Source of the DNA: Utricularia gibba | Taxonomy: Eukaryota > Streptophyta > Magnoliopsida > Lamiales > Lentibulariaceae | Assembly (NCBI GenBank): GCA_002189035.1 | Contig: NEEC01000017.1 | Span: forward strand, 992,001-1,056,000 | Reading direction: 5' to 3' | DNA: 64,000 nt | In this document: positions 52,665 through 64,000 of the stretch, one piece after another | How the letters are laid out: every line of letters begins with the position of its first letter | Position numbering within the stretch: position 1 is the first letter of the stretch | Position numbers and translations under genes: made by a program | Notes under the pieces: generated by a model | Told to the model about the DNA's origin: nothing | The model's input: the letters and a program-made list of their open reading frames with translations, nothing else | Databases searched by the model: none

Positions 52665-55571
52665 ATGATGGCTAAGAAGGATAGGTTTGCACCGGGGTTT
52701 TCTACTAGTTTTGCTCCTCGTGATGCATCCGAAGGATCGAATGACTCGGGAAATGTTGATTCTACGGAACATTCTTCCGTACTAACAAGGAAATGGATTG
52801 ATGTGAATTCTTCCGCCAGGGATGGTTTGGCTGTGCCAATGCAGGTTATTTCTGTTTCCAAATTGTCCACGTCTGAGAGAAAGAAATTGCTACACCGGTT
52901 GACATCGGAGCTCAAAAAGATTCAAATTTTACAAAATAAAATCGATTCAGAGAAGAAAATTAATGTTAATGGAGCTGCACAGTCCTCTGTTTTGGGTTCT
53001 GGATCAGAAAGGGGAAAAAAGCGACCGGAAACTTCTAGTGTGAAGAAAACCTCTGGTTTAGGTTCTGGATCACGAGGAAAGGCGAGCAGTTTAAATCGAG
53101 GTGTTACCGGAAGATTTGAGCCAGTTAACCAAAAAGGTCGTGCAACTGCGGATGCTGAACTATTCAGGCAGTGTGACAGTTTGCTGAAGAAATTGATGGG
53201 GCAGCAGTATTCTTGGGTTTTTAATACTCCTGTTGATGTGGTGCAACTGAAGATTCCTGATTACTTTGATATTATTAAGAATCCCATGGATCTTGGGACG
53301 ATAAAGAAAAAGCTCACATCTGGAAAGTACTCCAGCCCTCTGGAATTTCTAGATGATGTCAGATTGACGTTTTCTAATGCAAAAACTTACAATCCACCTG
53401 GCTCAGATGTCCATGTTATTGCTGAAACAATGTCCCAGTTCTTTGAAGTTAGATGGAAAGCTATAGAGAAAAAACTTGCAACAAGAACTCCTAAAACCCT
53501 GCCTAAAACGTCAGGAATTTTAGAGGACAGGGAAAATATAAAGCCATTGTCCCCCATGAAAAAGAGGAAGCTCAGCCCTGTTTCACCAGAAGTCATTGTA
53601 GAACACACAGTCCAGAAGATGTCCGATGAGGAAAAGCTTAGGATGAGTAGGGAGTTAGAAGATTTTGGTGGTGATCTGCCTGAAAGCATTGTGGAGTTTT
53701 TAAAGTCACAAAGTTCAAATGGTGGAGATGAGGATGAGATTGAAATTGACATTGATGAATTAGGTGATGAGACCTTATTCACCTTAAGGAAGCTTCTAGA
53801 TGTCCATTTGCTTGAGAAACAAAAGAACCTCATCAAATCTGAAGTTTGTGAAATTGAGGTAATTGATTTTCAACTTCTCCTTCACAAGTAGTTTTCTATG
53901 TTAGCTGATTTTCCCATTGCGTGCGATCTATTTGTATTCTAATGATTTCTCTCACTCAGCTACCAAATGTATCCGGATTCAGCAATTCTTCAGCACATGC
54001 TGACAAAGGTTCTAGTTTTTCTCCTTTATTTATATGCAATGTGAATTGGATGAGATTTTGCCTTACCATTTTCATTTTCATTTTCACATCCATTATTAGG
54101 AAGCGATCCTGTGGACCAAGATGTAGATATTGGAGAAAACGAGGTTGCTCTCTGCACTGATCCGTTAGTCTTGGTTGACCAAGATGCTGATGGACTAGCT
54201 GAAGAATGTAATCTAGCTTTATTCACTTCCATGATTTTGTTGTCCCTTCACATTTTATTTACTAGTAGAATGTCCGCCTCTTTTCCTCGTCAAGTTGAAA
54301 TCTTATGTTGTGCGTTGTGCAAGTCCTTCATTCTCTTTAAAGTATGGGGTGCTTCTCAGCATGTTGAGTTGTGCTGGGATCTCGAATTTTCCTTGCTTTG
54401 AAATTACAAGAAATATAGGTGATTGATGTAAATATAGAAATCAAAATAAATCTGATGATGGACTTGATTATCCATACAGCTTCTAGGGGTGTGTCAAGTG
54501 GTCTTGAACCCGCTTTGTGTATGAAGTCTTATGAACCTAGTTCTGGTGATCAACTGGATGGTGAGCAGCATAAATGATGATTTTTCCTTGATCTCTGTTG
54601 TTTCCCTAAAATTTCTCTCTGGTTGTTTAAGCATCAGGAGAGCGTGTGCAGCAGCTTGAGAGACAGGTGTCTCCTGACAAGCTGTATAGGGCTGCCCTTT
54701 TGAAAAATCGTTTCGCGGACACCATCTTGAAAGCTCGAGAAAAGACACTCACGCAGGTCGTTGATTTTCTCCATTAATCCTGTTTCCGGGTTGGCCTCCT
54801 AGGTGTGTACCTAATAGATTCTGTGAGCCAGGATGATAAAGCGGACCCAGAGAAACTCCGGCGTGAAAGAGAGGAGCTTGAGATGCTGAAAAAGAAAGGT
54901 CCCCCCTCCCCCCTTCAACTTGAGCATTTAAAACGATCATGGGGTAACGTAATTGTCACAATGATACTTTTGTTGACCAGAGAAGGCAAGGCTGCAAGAA
55001 GAAGCCAGAGCTGCAGAAGATGCACGCAGACGACTAGAAGAAGAAGCCGCAGCCAAGGAAAGGAGGAAGATAGAACTTGAAAGAGAAGCAGCCAGAGAAG
55101 CATTGCTCAAGGTCAGCCTCAACTTTTCCTACTATTTCACCCCAGCTCTGATCTATACTAACCCATTGTCGCACACAGATGGAGAAGACCGTCGAAATCA
55201 ATGAAAACTCCCGGTTTCTCGAGGACCTCGAGATGCTACGAGTTGCCCCTCCTGAACAACTCCCAAGTTCTGTTGATGAAACCAGCCCAGATCACTCACA
55301 GGATGCCTTCGGCAGCTTCAAGTTCGTGGGCAGCAGCAATCCCTTAGAACAGTTAGGACTTTACATGAAAGTGGACGAAGAGGAGGAGGAAGCCGAACCC
55401 TCAGGACTCCCTATCACAAAGACCGATGTGGAGGAAGGAGAAATCGATTACCCTCAGCCCACTCTCCCCCAACACAAGAAGAACAAGAAATGCCCCATAG
55501 CAGCGAATGATGATCATGTCCAGACCGCTGGCTCCCAAATATGTTGTATGATGAATGGGTGGCTCCATTAG
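52665..55571 (+). CDS. GTE-type bromodomain and NET-domain transcription factor
   Basis: BET-related plant protein that binds acetylated histones. Exons: 52665-53858, 53960-54008, 54100-54207, 54480-54560, 54632-54756, 54832-54898, 54981-55111, 55179-55571; joined frame 715 residues. Bromodomain at about 160-271 ([32 protein letters not shown], and the acetyl-lysine Asn in [11 protein letters not shown]). NET domain at about 318-384 ([21 protein letters not shown] ... [18 protein letters not shown]). The C-terminal half is acidic, then a charged coiled coil ([29 protein letters not shown]), then LEQLGLYMK near the end. This long C-terminal tail is typical of the GTE8-GTE12 group. Start ATG may be 52665 or 52668. 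Confidence 0.94.
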
Positions 55572-56309
55572 CAGCTCAGGAGGAAGCCTGGAGGCCCCTC
55601 TTGTATATTTAGTGATGGCTGCTGTCAGACTTGTATTGTTGATGGGCTTTAGATTCGTCTCTCACCAATGACTGCTACCGGACACACACAGGCACTGGTG
55701 GATGGGTAACTCTACTCCGTCCGAGAAGATGGTTTCTCATCATGTGGTTTTCGTTCTGTTTCATCGGTGAGACAAAACAAAGCACGAAATTTGGTCTTGT
55801 TCTGCATGCTACGTTTGTATCTGTGGATTGGAATATTGGATTTTATACGATACGTTGTGATAATATTTAATGTGTGTTTGTTAGAGGATGTTTGATAGTT
55901 AGGTATATAAATTTTATATTTAATTTTATAAATATATTATTATTTGATTAATATATACATATTAATTTATAATTATATTATTCATATAATCATTTTTTGA
56001 ACATAGAGTGAAAATGATTAATTATATTTATACTAATCACATATTCAAATTCTATTTTCGAATATGGATATTATATTTACTTAAATATATGTATATATTA
56101 AATTACATTATAATTAAACATTCTAATAATCTAATATAAAACTACATATTAGTATATTGGTTATAAATTGAGCGCCTGTGCAACACCTTGATTGCTTTTC
56201 AGTTGCGGATTCCGACGAGTTGATCCCGAAAAAGGAGCGTTGGCAGCTCCGCCGCAGCCGCCGTAGGCGTTTTTCATCCTGATTTGATTTGTTCATCTTG
56301 CAAGACGGC
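55572..56309. other. 3' UTR of GTE gene and AT-rich spacer
   Basis: 55572-55850 is probably 3' UTR; 55850-56160 is AT-rich with no feature; 56160-56309 is the GC-richer 5' region of the TLC-domain gene. Confidence 0.55.
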
Positions 56310-57045
56310 ATGGACTTCCAGACGAGCTCGACTTTCATTCCACTGTTCTTTGCAGGATTTCTCCTCGTCTACCTCATCGCCTATTTCTTTCTACTCCGGC
56401 GTTGGCCGGCGAAACTCCTCCCCGAAGCGTCGAGCTGCGTAATATCTCTTATCCACGGCACGCCTGCGGCTGCTTTAGCCTGCTTCTCCATTTTTTACGA
56501 TCCCGAGCGGAGTTTCAACTCCGCCAATACGCAATTCCAAAACCTAGTTCTCGATTACAGCTGTGCCTATTTCCTGATGGATCTACTCCACTACGTTGTG
56601 TTCCATCCCAGAACTTCCTCTTCATCGTCCACCATTTTGCCACGCTCTTCGTCTTCTTGACCTGTCGCTTCATCGTCTACCACGGCGCCTTCGCGCTTCT
56701 CGTCCTTCTGGTTTTGGCGGAAGTGACGAGCCTCTTGCAGAATACATGGACTCTATCAGGAATGAGGCAATCAGATGTGAAACTGGCCGCTAAACTTTAC
56801 GGTTTCATGTGCCCGGTGTTCTACAGTTGTACACCGTGGTCAGAGGGGTCATGGGTCCCTACTTTGTTTACCAAATGTGTAAGTTTTACATCAGTGGAGC
56901 TGCGGATGAAGCTGTACCAAAATGGGCATGGATTTCCTGGCTTGTTGTTGTGGTTATGGCGATTTCTGTTAGTATTTTATGGATCTCCAATCTCTGGGCA
57001 CAGTTTTTTACAGAGATGAAGGGAGATCAAAAGAAAGAAAGATGA
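56310..57045 (+). CDS. TLC-domain membrane protein (At5g14285-like), with two one-base frame breaks
   Basis: A single-exon gene for a multi-pass ER-type membrane protein with a TRAM-LAG1-CLN8 domain, which in relatives senses or moves lipids. Three frames must be joined: start to HYVVFHP (56310-56609), then NFLFIVHHFATLFVFLTCRF to KLYGFMCPVFY (about 56611-56826), then LYTVVRGVMGPYFVYQMCKF to the stop at 57045. One C is missing in 56607-56609 and one T in 56827-56828. With both added the length is 738 bases, 245 residues, and every conserved family segment lines up, including the paired His in VHHFATL. Two losses in one gene, each in a homopolymer, point to base-calling error. If real, the gene would be dead. 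Confidence 0.85.
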
Positions 57046-57339
57046 ACGGTGACTGTAAAGTTGAGTTTGAGGTGTCTGTTTGAACCTCCAATGGTGTTTC
57101 ATTACATTCATAAGCTCGTTAGTGCATTTCCTTAGCCCATTCTTGTCTGCTTGATTATAACTTGGATTCATTTATGAGAATGATAAGCATTTTCCATTGT
57201 AGTAGTATGATAAAGTTGAGATCTTGCAATAAGACAACCATTATGCGCTTATTCACACGCAGACAGGATCCAGACTGGTAAAAAGGTTTACTTACTTCTT
57301 CATGTTGTTGTGTCTGAAACTTGAGGGTTTCCCCTTTTC
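57046..57339. other. Convergent 3' UTRs of TLC and LHT genes
   Basis: The two genes face each other here; no other feature is recognised. Confidence 0.5.
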
Positions 57340-59424
57340 TCAGGAGTAGAATTTGTAGGTCTTGGCGCTGAGGATGATTTGCCGTAGGCCTCCGATGGGT
57401 GCTATGATCGTGAGCAACACCCCGACTATAATGCAAATCTGGAGAAGTAGAAGAGTAGCAATAAGCTTTTGGAAACATTGGACTCTAGGCAATGGAAGGG
57501 TGTCTCTGAGTTCTGCTTACCCAGTTTGCAATCCAAGAGAGGCTGAATTTCCTTGGCTTGTATATTGTCAGCCACATGATGCAAGGAAGCTGCAAGAAAT
57601 TCGGCACGTGGGGTGAGTCATTGATTCGCAAGCTATGGGAATGAGTCTTGAGGAGATATGCTTACATAGTATGTGGTTGGAGCGAAAGCAAAGCCGCCGA
57701 AGAACCCGAGAAGGCCTCCAAAGAAAGGGAAGCTTATGCCGACGAACATGGTGAATGCTGAACATAAAACCGGAGGTAAGAAACTTGCTGACTGCAGTTG
57801 CAGATGTTATGAATGCAGCCAACCTACCGACGTATATGTTTCTGGTGATAAAGCGAAGATACCAAGTTGGCTTGAACCTCAGCTTCTTCACAAGGAGAGT
57901 TTCAATCATGTCGAAAACCGGCATTGCGTATATCTGTATACTGAAGAGGGTTCATATTTCGATTCTCATGAAGAATGGAGACGAGAGTAAAGGAGGTTTA
58001 CCTGGTAGCTCCCAATGACGTGAACCACAACAAACAAGTTTGCCATGGCGATGAGCCAAACCGGCCTCTCTAAGGATATGAGAATGTTGTCTTCGACTTC
58101 GTTGCCAAACATCCAGTAGCCAATGAAGGCCACTGGGAAGTAGCAGAGGGCTACCACAATATAAGCAACGACAACCCCTCGCCACATAGCGATCTTTGAA
58201 GGCTTCTCAGGTGTGGAGGGAATTGTTGCTTGAATTTCCAGAACAACATTGTGGCCAGCGTATGCGAATGCAACATCTCCCAAGGCACTGAAGAAGTTGA
58301 AAACAGTCCCAGCTGTGGTTGTAGTGGTATAATCATAGCTTACATTTGGTTGCACTCCCTTGTGTGCCGAGGCCGCCCAAGCAATTGTGGAGTAACTTCA
58401 CAGAAGAAAATGACAGTTTTGTCTAGAATATCAGCATGCTTAAGGACAAAGGATGACAAAAAGGGATAGGTCAACGGTTCGAATCAGCTTCAAAAAGAAA
58501 GGTAGCATATGTGGCATGACTGTTGTTGGCTAAAATTTTGGGTAAAAGAGAGGCATACCTCAAGGACATGACTGCTGCAGCCAAGGAGACACCAGTGATT
58601 GAGTTGAAGTTGGGAAGATGAGAGAGCACAAAGTGTACAGATGCGAAGATCATGATGAAGTATGTAAGCTTGATTTCTTTACAGTTCTGACAAACCAGAT
58701 CATGGAATTTCTTAAGTGACCTCCCTCCTGTCACCATATACACAATGTCTACTCCAATTTCAACAATCAGCTGCTGGGGCACAACTATGTAGAGGCCAAG
58801 CTTCTCCCCGAAAGCATGTTGCCCCAGTTCATGATATCGATCGAATCGCTTCCCCGGAACCATTTCGTGCATCTCGACCATTTGCCACAGAGTGTACAGA
58901 GTGATGATCCATGATAGAATCATCACCGTCACTCCAGGTCCCCTGTAAAGTCGTAATAGTTAGTCCAAGCGATTGGAAGCCGGTTCCCAAGATTGTAGGG
59001 ATAGTTCTAGTTACCATCCAAGTTCAGCCATGGCGTAAGGGAGACTCAGCACTCCCGCTCCAACCATAGCGGTTACGTTGTGAAACGCTGAGTACCACCA
59101 TTTTGCGTTTCTGGCGGAGGTTATCGGAAGCCAATCGTCGATTGCTTTCTCCTCCGCAGTTCGGTTATCTACCACGTCTTCCTGCGGACATCAACGCACA
59201 GCTGTGAATATTATTTGAAAACTGACACGAGCAGTTATTACCAGATCCAGATCCGAGCTCCAGAAAACCAAAAAAAAAAAAAAATTCACAGTCGAGTGAA
59301 CCGCGGTGCCGAGTATGTTCAAGGTGCAGCCGCCGCCGGTGGTCACCGCCGCGGCAAATTCGAATCGGAGCAAACAGAAGGAAGAAAATGAGTGAGTGTG
59401 GCTTACGCTGTTCTTGACGCCCAT
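57340..59424 (-). CDS. LHT1-type lysine/histidine (amino acid) transporter, with a one-base insertion
   Basis: Plasma-membrane proton/amino-acid symporter of the AAAP family. Exons: 59424-59407, 59181-59015, 58942-58559, 58395-58002, 57933-57828, 57758-57666, 57589-57521, 57438-57340. Family segments: [135 protein letters not shown], and the end SAKTYKFYS. About ten membrane helices are expected. Exon 6 has one extra base in the A run 57720-57723 (minus-strand TTTT instead of TTT); removing it gives 442 residues, the normal LHT length. Start 59424 (MGVKNS) fits better than the in-frame ATG at 59565. Confidence 0.93.
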
Positions 59425-62400
59425 GGCGGTAAGCGGTACCAACAAGGTGGTGGAGCAGGCTATGGAGACGAGATTCGGAGTTGAGTGCTGTTCGCTTTCC
59501 TCGTTCTTCTTCTCCGTTGACTTGGGGCCATCAATTCCCTCAAATCCTCCCCATTCCTTGAGCACAAGGGGGAGTATCGGAAGTGTGATTTGGGGCTACT
59601 TACAGTTATTTGTAATGGGGCGGCAAATTTAGAATTTATTTAATAATAATAAAATGCCAAATAAATCAAAAAGGTAGAAGGAAGATCTATCCGTACAGAA
59701 ATTTGGCAAGGATCATATATAAAGACGCACCTTGACCCCCCGCCCTTGGTCATGGGAACCCTCAAAAGTGGCGTATCTTTTTTCGATGGGCAAAAGCGTC
59801 ATTTCGCAACAACAATTAAACCTCAATATTCTGTTGTAAGGTCAAATAAACCTCCGATTTGGATACCATTAGATGTTACCGTGTGTCACATATCATTCAA
59901 TGACACATTAGGAAAACCATTTATTACTTCCCTGCTAGTAGATGTGTTTCAAATTATGTATAATAAAATCAATTTTAAAATTATAAAACTATTTGAATGA
60001 TAATATAATAATTTAATATATATTTTTAAAATAAATAATAAATAATATAATTTTTAATTACATTATTATTTAATTATTAAAAAATAAATTAAAAAATACA
60101 ATAATTTCTGAAATGAATCATAAAATCTAAAACATTATTTTCGAAAATTTTTGAAATGTATTTTTTTAACATTATTTTTAAAAAATATAAATAAAAAGTA
60201 AAAATAATAAATTAAGTACTCTATTTTTTGAAACATTAATAGAATTATTTTTAAAATTAAAATTATTTTTATTTTTAAAAAGTATAAATAAATTTTAAAA
60301 ATTTTGAAACACTCCTTAAATTTTTTTATTTCATTATAATTAAAGATTCAATTTGAAGAATTATTAACATGTGACATAGTCATTTAGAAAATTGATCATT
60401 CATGTAATCTCTTTTATACACTAAATTAAAAAATATATATTATGAATGATTAATTTTCTCATACAATATGTAACACAAGGCAAGATTTCTAATTAATACC
60501 ACATGACATGTCCTGATTTTAATATATTTTTGGGGAGTGACAGCTAAGTCATGGTCCAAATCACCCAGTTGCGTTCCATTTTCCATCCTTCATTGATTGC
60601 AAAGGCATTGGAGTCTGCCATTAGGCATAGCCACGTTTACTAATTAATTACCCTAACAACTACCCCAATTAGTAAACCCTAATTCCCTCGTGTGTGTGTG
60701 TGTGGATTGGGATTGTGCTGCAATTCACTAAAAGTTACGTTGTCATTCCGACATTGGTTGATACAAAAACTCAAACACGATTCTTAAAATGTCAAATGCA
60801 GTTGGATTACCAATCCAAATACCCCTAATCCCTATGCATGACGTAACTTGAGGATTTGAATCTCTAAAGCAGTGTTTTAGAAAAAAATTTAAATCTGTTT
60901 TTATTTTTTAAAAATAATTTTAAAAAGTAGAAGTAAAAAATAAAAGTAATCAATTTCTTATTTTTTTAAAAATAACTTTTAAATTATTTTTCATATAATT
61001 ATTTTTACAATTGAAAGTATTCTAGAACAAAACTATTTTTATTTTTTAAAAGTAGAAATATGTTTTAAAAATTTTCCAGAACACTCCTTAAATTAACGTT
61101 TGAAAATTGTTGTAATTAATTATATTTTCATTCCGTATTTTAAGCATGTATTAAATTTTATTTTATGAAAATTAATTTAGTTGTATGACAGGGTATATTT
61201 TCTATTAAATTAATTTTAAATGATTGATTCTAAAAATGAAATTAAATTTATATATTTTGATAAATATGTTTAAATTAAAATAATAATTTAAAAATCATAT
61301 AACATTTTTATAATATATACGATACATAAAAAATATGTTTAAATTATAAATTTATAAAATGTAATTATTAATAAATATGTTATTTATTTGTTAAAATCAA
61401 TTCTCATTTTTTATACTACAAACATGAATTTATTAAATAATAATCATTTTAAAAAAATTTCAAACGCATATCAATTCTTATTAATACACAAAAATAGTAT
61501 GAAATCTCAATCAATTGAGCAAGAAACAAAACAGCAAAAATGAGGGTTTGGGATAAAATAGAGTAGCTGAATAAAAATAATTTAATGCAATAAAAAAATA
61601 ACAACACAAGTTGTGAACATCAGTTTTATAGACACAAAAGGTATTATACTTTACACGAAAATATGATTTACTGGCCAATAGATCTCAACCGCATAACAAA
61701 ACCCACGAAACCAAAGCTGATCGAGTTGCTCTATTCCAAGTGTTGTGGAGAATTTATTCATTGACATTATTCTGAGTTTCCAACGTCATATTTCAATTTA
61801 GCAGCAGCTCATTAAATTCGAGCAACTTCCGGCCTAATTTGTACAGCGGGTATCCTTGAAATGCTATGCAAACCATTCAACTCGGTCAAGTCAACTGGGA
61901 GAACTCTCAGTATTAACACTTATTCTATCATAATTTTCAATTATGCTAAAATCAATTGTAGAGTTGTTTTTCCAAACATAGCTTAAGTTTAATACCCAAA
62001 AGGATTCTCTCAAAATTCTTATGATTATCTTACACAATTTCGTATTTAGTAAGTGATTCTTGATGAAATGATTTAATTAATATTTTTAAATTACATATTT
62101 TTAGATAAACACTAATTATAATTGAAAATGTGTTCCATAAATACAATTAAAAAAATTAGAAATTATGTGTGTGTTGAAAAATACGTATTTCTAGAGATGC
62201 AAACAAAGTACCAAATGATACCTACTTTAGACCCCATAATAACAACAAAATTTGGGAAATTATACCTTCTAAAATTAGCTACATGCTGAACCCTAATTAG
62301 GGCACAGGATCGGTGGGAGATTGACACAAATCAAATAAAAAAAAATTAATATATATAAACAAAGTTATTAATTATTAATAATTCCATTTGTACGGCCCAC

Positions 62401-62541
62401 AAACCACTCTGTGTGGAACAAGGCCTGGCCCACTTGCAGTGTAGTCTTTTTGATTGAAAGAACGCCACCAGAGGTGGAGTTATCACTGTCCAAGTGTTTA
62501 GCACGACACATCGTCCATGGGCGAAGCTTAAAGAAACCTTA
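59425..62541. other. Long AT-rich intergenic region with MITE-like repeats
   Basis: 59425-59750 is the LHT promoter. 59750-62400 is AT-rich and non-coding, with inverted-repeat elements near 60235-60320 and 60870-61090 and a short TG repeat at about 60692-60704. 62390-62541 includes the PUX1 3' UTR. A plus-strand frame at 59746-60000 has no coding support. Confidence 0.6.
60870..61088. mobile_element. MITE-like AT-rich inverted-repeat element (second copy)
   Basis: Left end AGTGTTTTAGAAAAAAATTT and right end, reverse-complemented, GGAGTGTTCTGGAAAATTTT form imperfect terminal inverted repeats. The right end closely matches sequence ending at about 60318 (AAAATTTTGAAACACTCCTT). No clear target duplication was found. 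Confidence 0.5.
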
Positions 62542-64000
62542 TCACATTTTCAACCACTTGGGCTTGATCTTCTTCTTGTCGACGGGCTTCTGCTCCGGAA
62601 CTACTGCAACTGTCGTTTGTGTCGACGCGCTCGGACTAGATGCAGTCTGTGGCTCGGTTTCCTCTGGGTGAAGGAAAGCTTCCAAGCCTTTCAAAGCCAT
62701 GAGATCCTCCTGAAGAAAGGGATCAGTTACTGGGGCTCCATCAGCACCTGAAATGGGTAGCGAATTCATGATGCAACGGTGGCTGAGGAAGTTCGAGAAG
62801 ATACAGTGAGGTATCATGATTACCATCCTTTGGAATATCGTATGTGAAATAGACGATTGCACCAGGTACAAATCCGGAAGAGTAGAAGTCCTGGGAAAGA
62901 TCCTTTATTTTCTTCTTGGGAGGAGTGGTATCTGAAAATACAAGAGAATCGGGATCCATGTTTAACTTCAAGCGCGGGAATATGAGAGTTGCTATTAGGG
63001 AGTACTCACAGATGTAGAAAGGCAGCTCTGGGTGCAGAATTGCTTTCTTGAGGAGTTCGACTAGACTATTGATCGTCTCAGATGGGTGAAATGAGGCTTC
63101 TAGTGTATGATGATCAGGAAAACGAACTCTGATTGTTGCCTGTTGCAAGGGGATGAGGCAGTTAAGTAACAGATTATCATATTGTGAAATAGGTAACATG
63201 AAAAGAAAGCAGATAAAATAGCTACCTTGGTCATCCGTGCTCTGCGAGCAGCCTCCTCGGCATCCCGGATCTTTTTTGTCTTCAAATGCTTCTCTATAAA
63301 TACTCCACAAGTTAGCACAAGCAATGCAACAACCCCTAGTTCTCTATCATGAAAGATTCAGATCCAGGTAGCATTTGGTAATCCATTTTCAGCAGCAACC
63401 AACACACACACACACGAACGCAGGCATTCTGCCCTTCCATGTCATCAAAGAGAATGACAGTACTCGTTACGGGAAAAAAGCAACTATTCAATACCTTCCT
63501 TCTTAGAAGCCATGAGGCGATAGTAATCTTCAGCTGTGAACTCATAAAAAGCATCCGCTTCCTCTGTAATCAAGTTACAGTTTCAAATTCAATCAATCGA
63601 GAACACTAGAAGCTCCAAGATGAAGTGAAACCAACTTAGCACCCCTAAAAAATACCCATATCCACATCCGCGGAATCGGCGGATGAAGCTGAAGCAGTAG
63701 AAGTTTCAAAAACTCGAATTGCTCGTCCGTACTTGTCTTTTATAGCAGCAATCATTTCCTACCTCCGAAAACAAAAACAACTCAACTTAAATCGAAGCTA
63801 ATCAGACGGAATAAAACACATTCCATGAATGATTCCAATGATGGAGCAATCTCAAATTTCACCAAAAAACTCAAAATCCGTCCAGAGAAAAACAATAAAG
63901 AGTCGATACTTATCTCCAGAGATTCTACCTTTTCCGATTCGCACTCCATTGAAGAAACAGGAACAAATCTAGCGCGCTTCCTATCCGGTGAAGAAGAATC
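62542..64000 (-). CDS. PUX1: UBX-domain protein PUX1 type (5' end beyond the window)
   Basis: Adaptor that binds the AAA ATPase CDC48/p97; Arabidopsis PUX1 dismantles CDC48 hexamers. Exons in window: 64000-63929 (partial), 63758-63656, 63563-63495, 63293-63226, 63139-63010, 62931-62824, 62747-62542; the frame stays open across all joins (252 codons including stop). Order: SPDRKRARF (compare the KRRRLE of PUX1), KYGRAIRVFETS, DAFYEFTAEDYYRLMASKKE (PUX1-specific segment before the UBX), an Arg/Lys-rich helix KTKKIRDAEEAARRARMTK, then UBX from ATIRVRFPDHHTLEA to GFVPGAIVYFTYD, and an acidic tail ending KPKWLKM. The UBX loop LHPELPFYIC-YTTPP is in the place of the usual Phe-Pro-Arg p97 contact. 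Confidence 0.94.

Noticed and set aside
58456-58485. tRNA-like GGTTCGAATC motif
   Set aside because: It lies across the LHT intron/exon area, has no matching A box or cloverleaf arms and does not end in a paired CC, so it is chance.
59746-60000. 84-residue plus-strand frame in the LHT upstream region
   Set aside because: No domain, no splice or promoter context, and it runs into AT-rich repeat-like DNA.

Overview
This is nuclear DNA of a flowering plant, seen as spliced, intron-rich genes with GT-AG borders, plant-only families (CLASSY remodeler, LHT amino acid carrier, DUF3339, PCMP-type PPR, plant TOM20) and nested LTR retrotransposons of the Copia and Athila types. The species cannot be named from the sequence. 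No prokaryotic feature, CRISPR array, rRNA gene or clear tRNA gene was found.

Layout. 1-3356 is AT-rich DNA without a supported gene. 3357-20806 is a three-layer transposon nest: a Copia element (3362-20801, minus strand, 5-bp target duplication cgcga) was hit in its protease active-site codons by an Athila-type Gypsy element (6917-19160, minus strand). The 5' LTR of that Athila was later hit by a third element, which survives as a solo LTR (17276-18446, target duplication atgac). All retroelement genes are broken.

From 21.5 kb to the right edge the window is gene-dense. Genes in order: MDAR4-like monodehydroascorbate reductase (-); DRH1-like WW/DEAD-box RNA helicase (+); TMEM18 homolog (-); FLOE-type DUF1421 protein (+); 3-isopropylmalate dehydrogenase (+); a small stress-promoter-like gene (+); two convergent DUF3339 microproteins (+,-); TOM20 import receptor (-); an E-class PPR protein (-); a kelch-repeat membrane protein (-); cytochrome c1 (+); a CLASSY-like SNF2 protein (+); a GTE-type bromodomain/NET protein (+); a TLC-domain membrane protein (+); an LHT1-type amino acid transporter (-); and a PUX1-type UBX protein (-) that runs off the right edge.

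The genes do not form one pathway. Several are organelle-related (IPMDH, TOM20, cytochrome c1, PPR, MDAR4). Many intergenic promoter regions, including two head-to-head pairs, carry TGGGCC/TGGGCT (site II) motifs typical of plant housekeeping and respiratory genes.

The most useful observations are: (1) a 75-bp in-frame tandem duplication that copies the 5' splice site of the helicase gene, so use of the second donor would add 25 residues; (2) six one-base length errors in short homopolymers that break five otherwise well-conserved genes between 37 and 58 kb, which look more like assembly error than biology; (3) the Athila insertion exactly inside the Copia protease motif, with LTR divergences that run against the nesting order.
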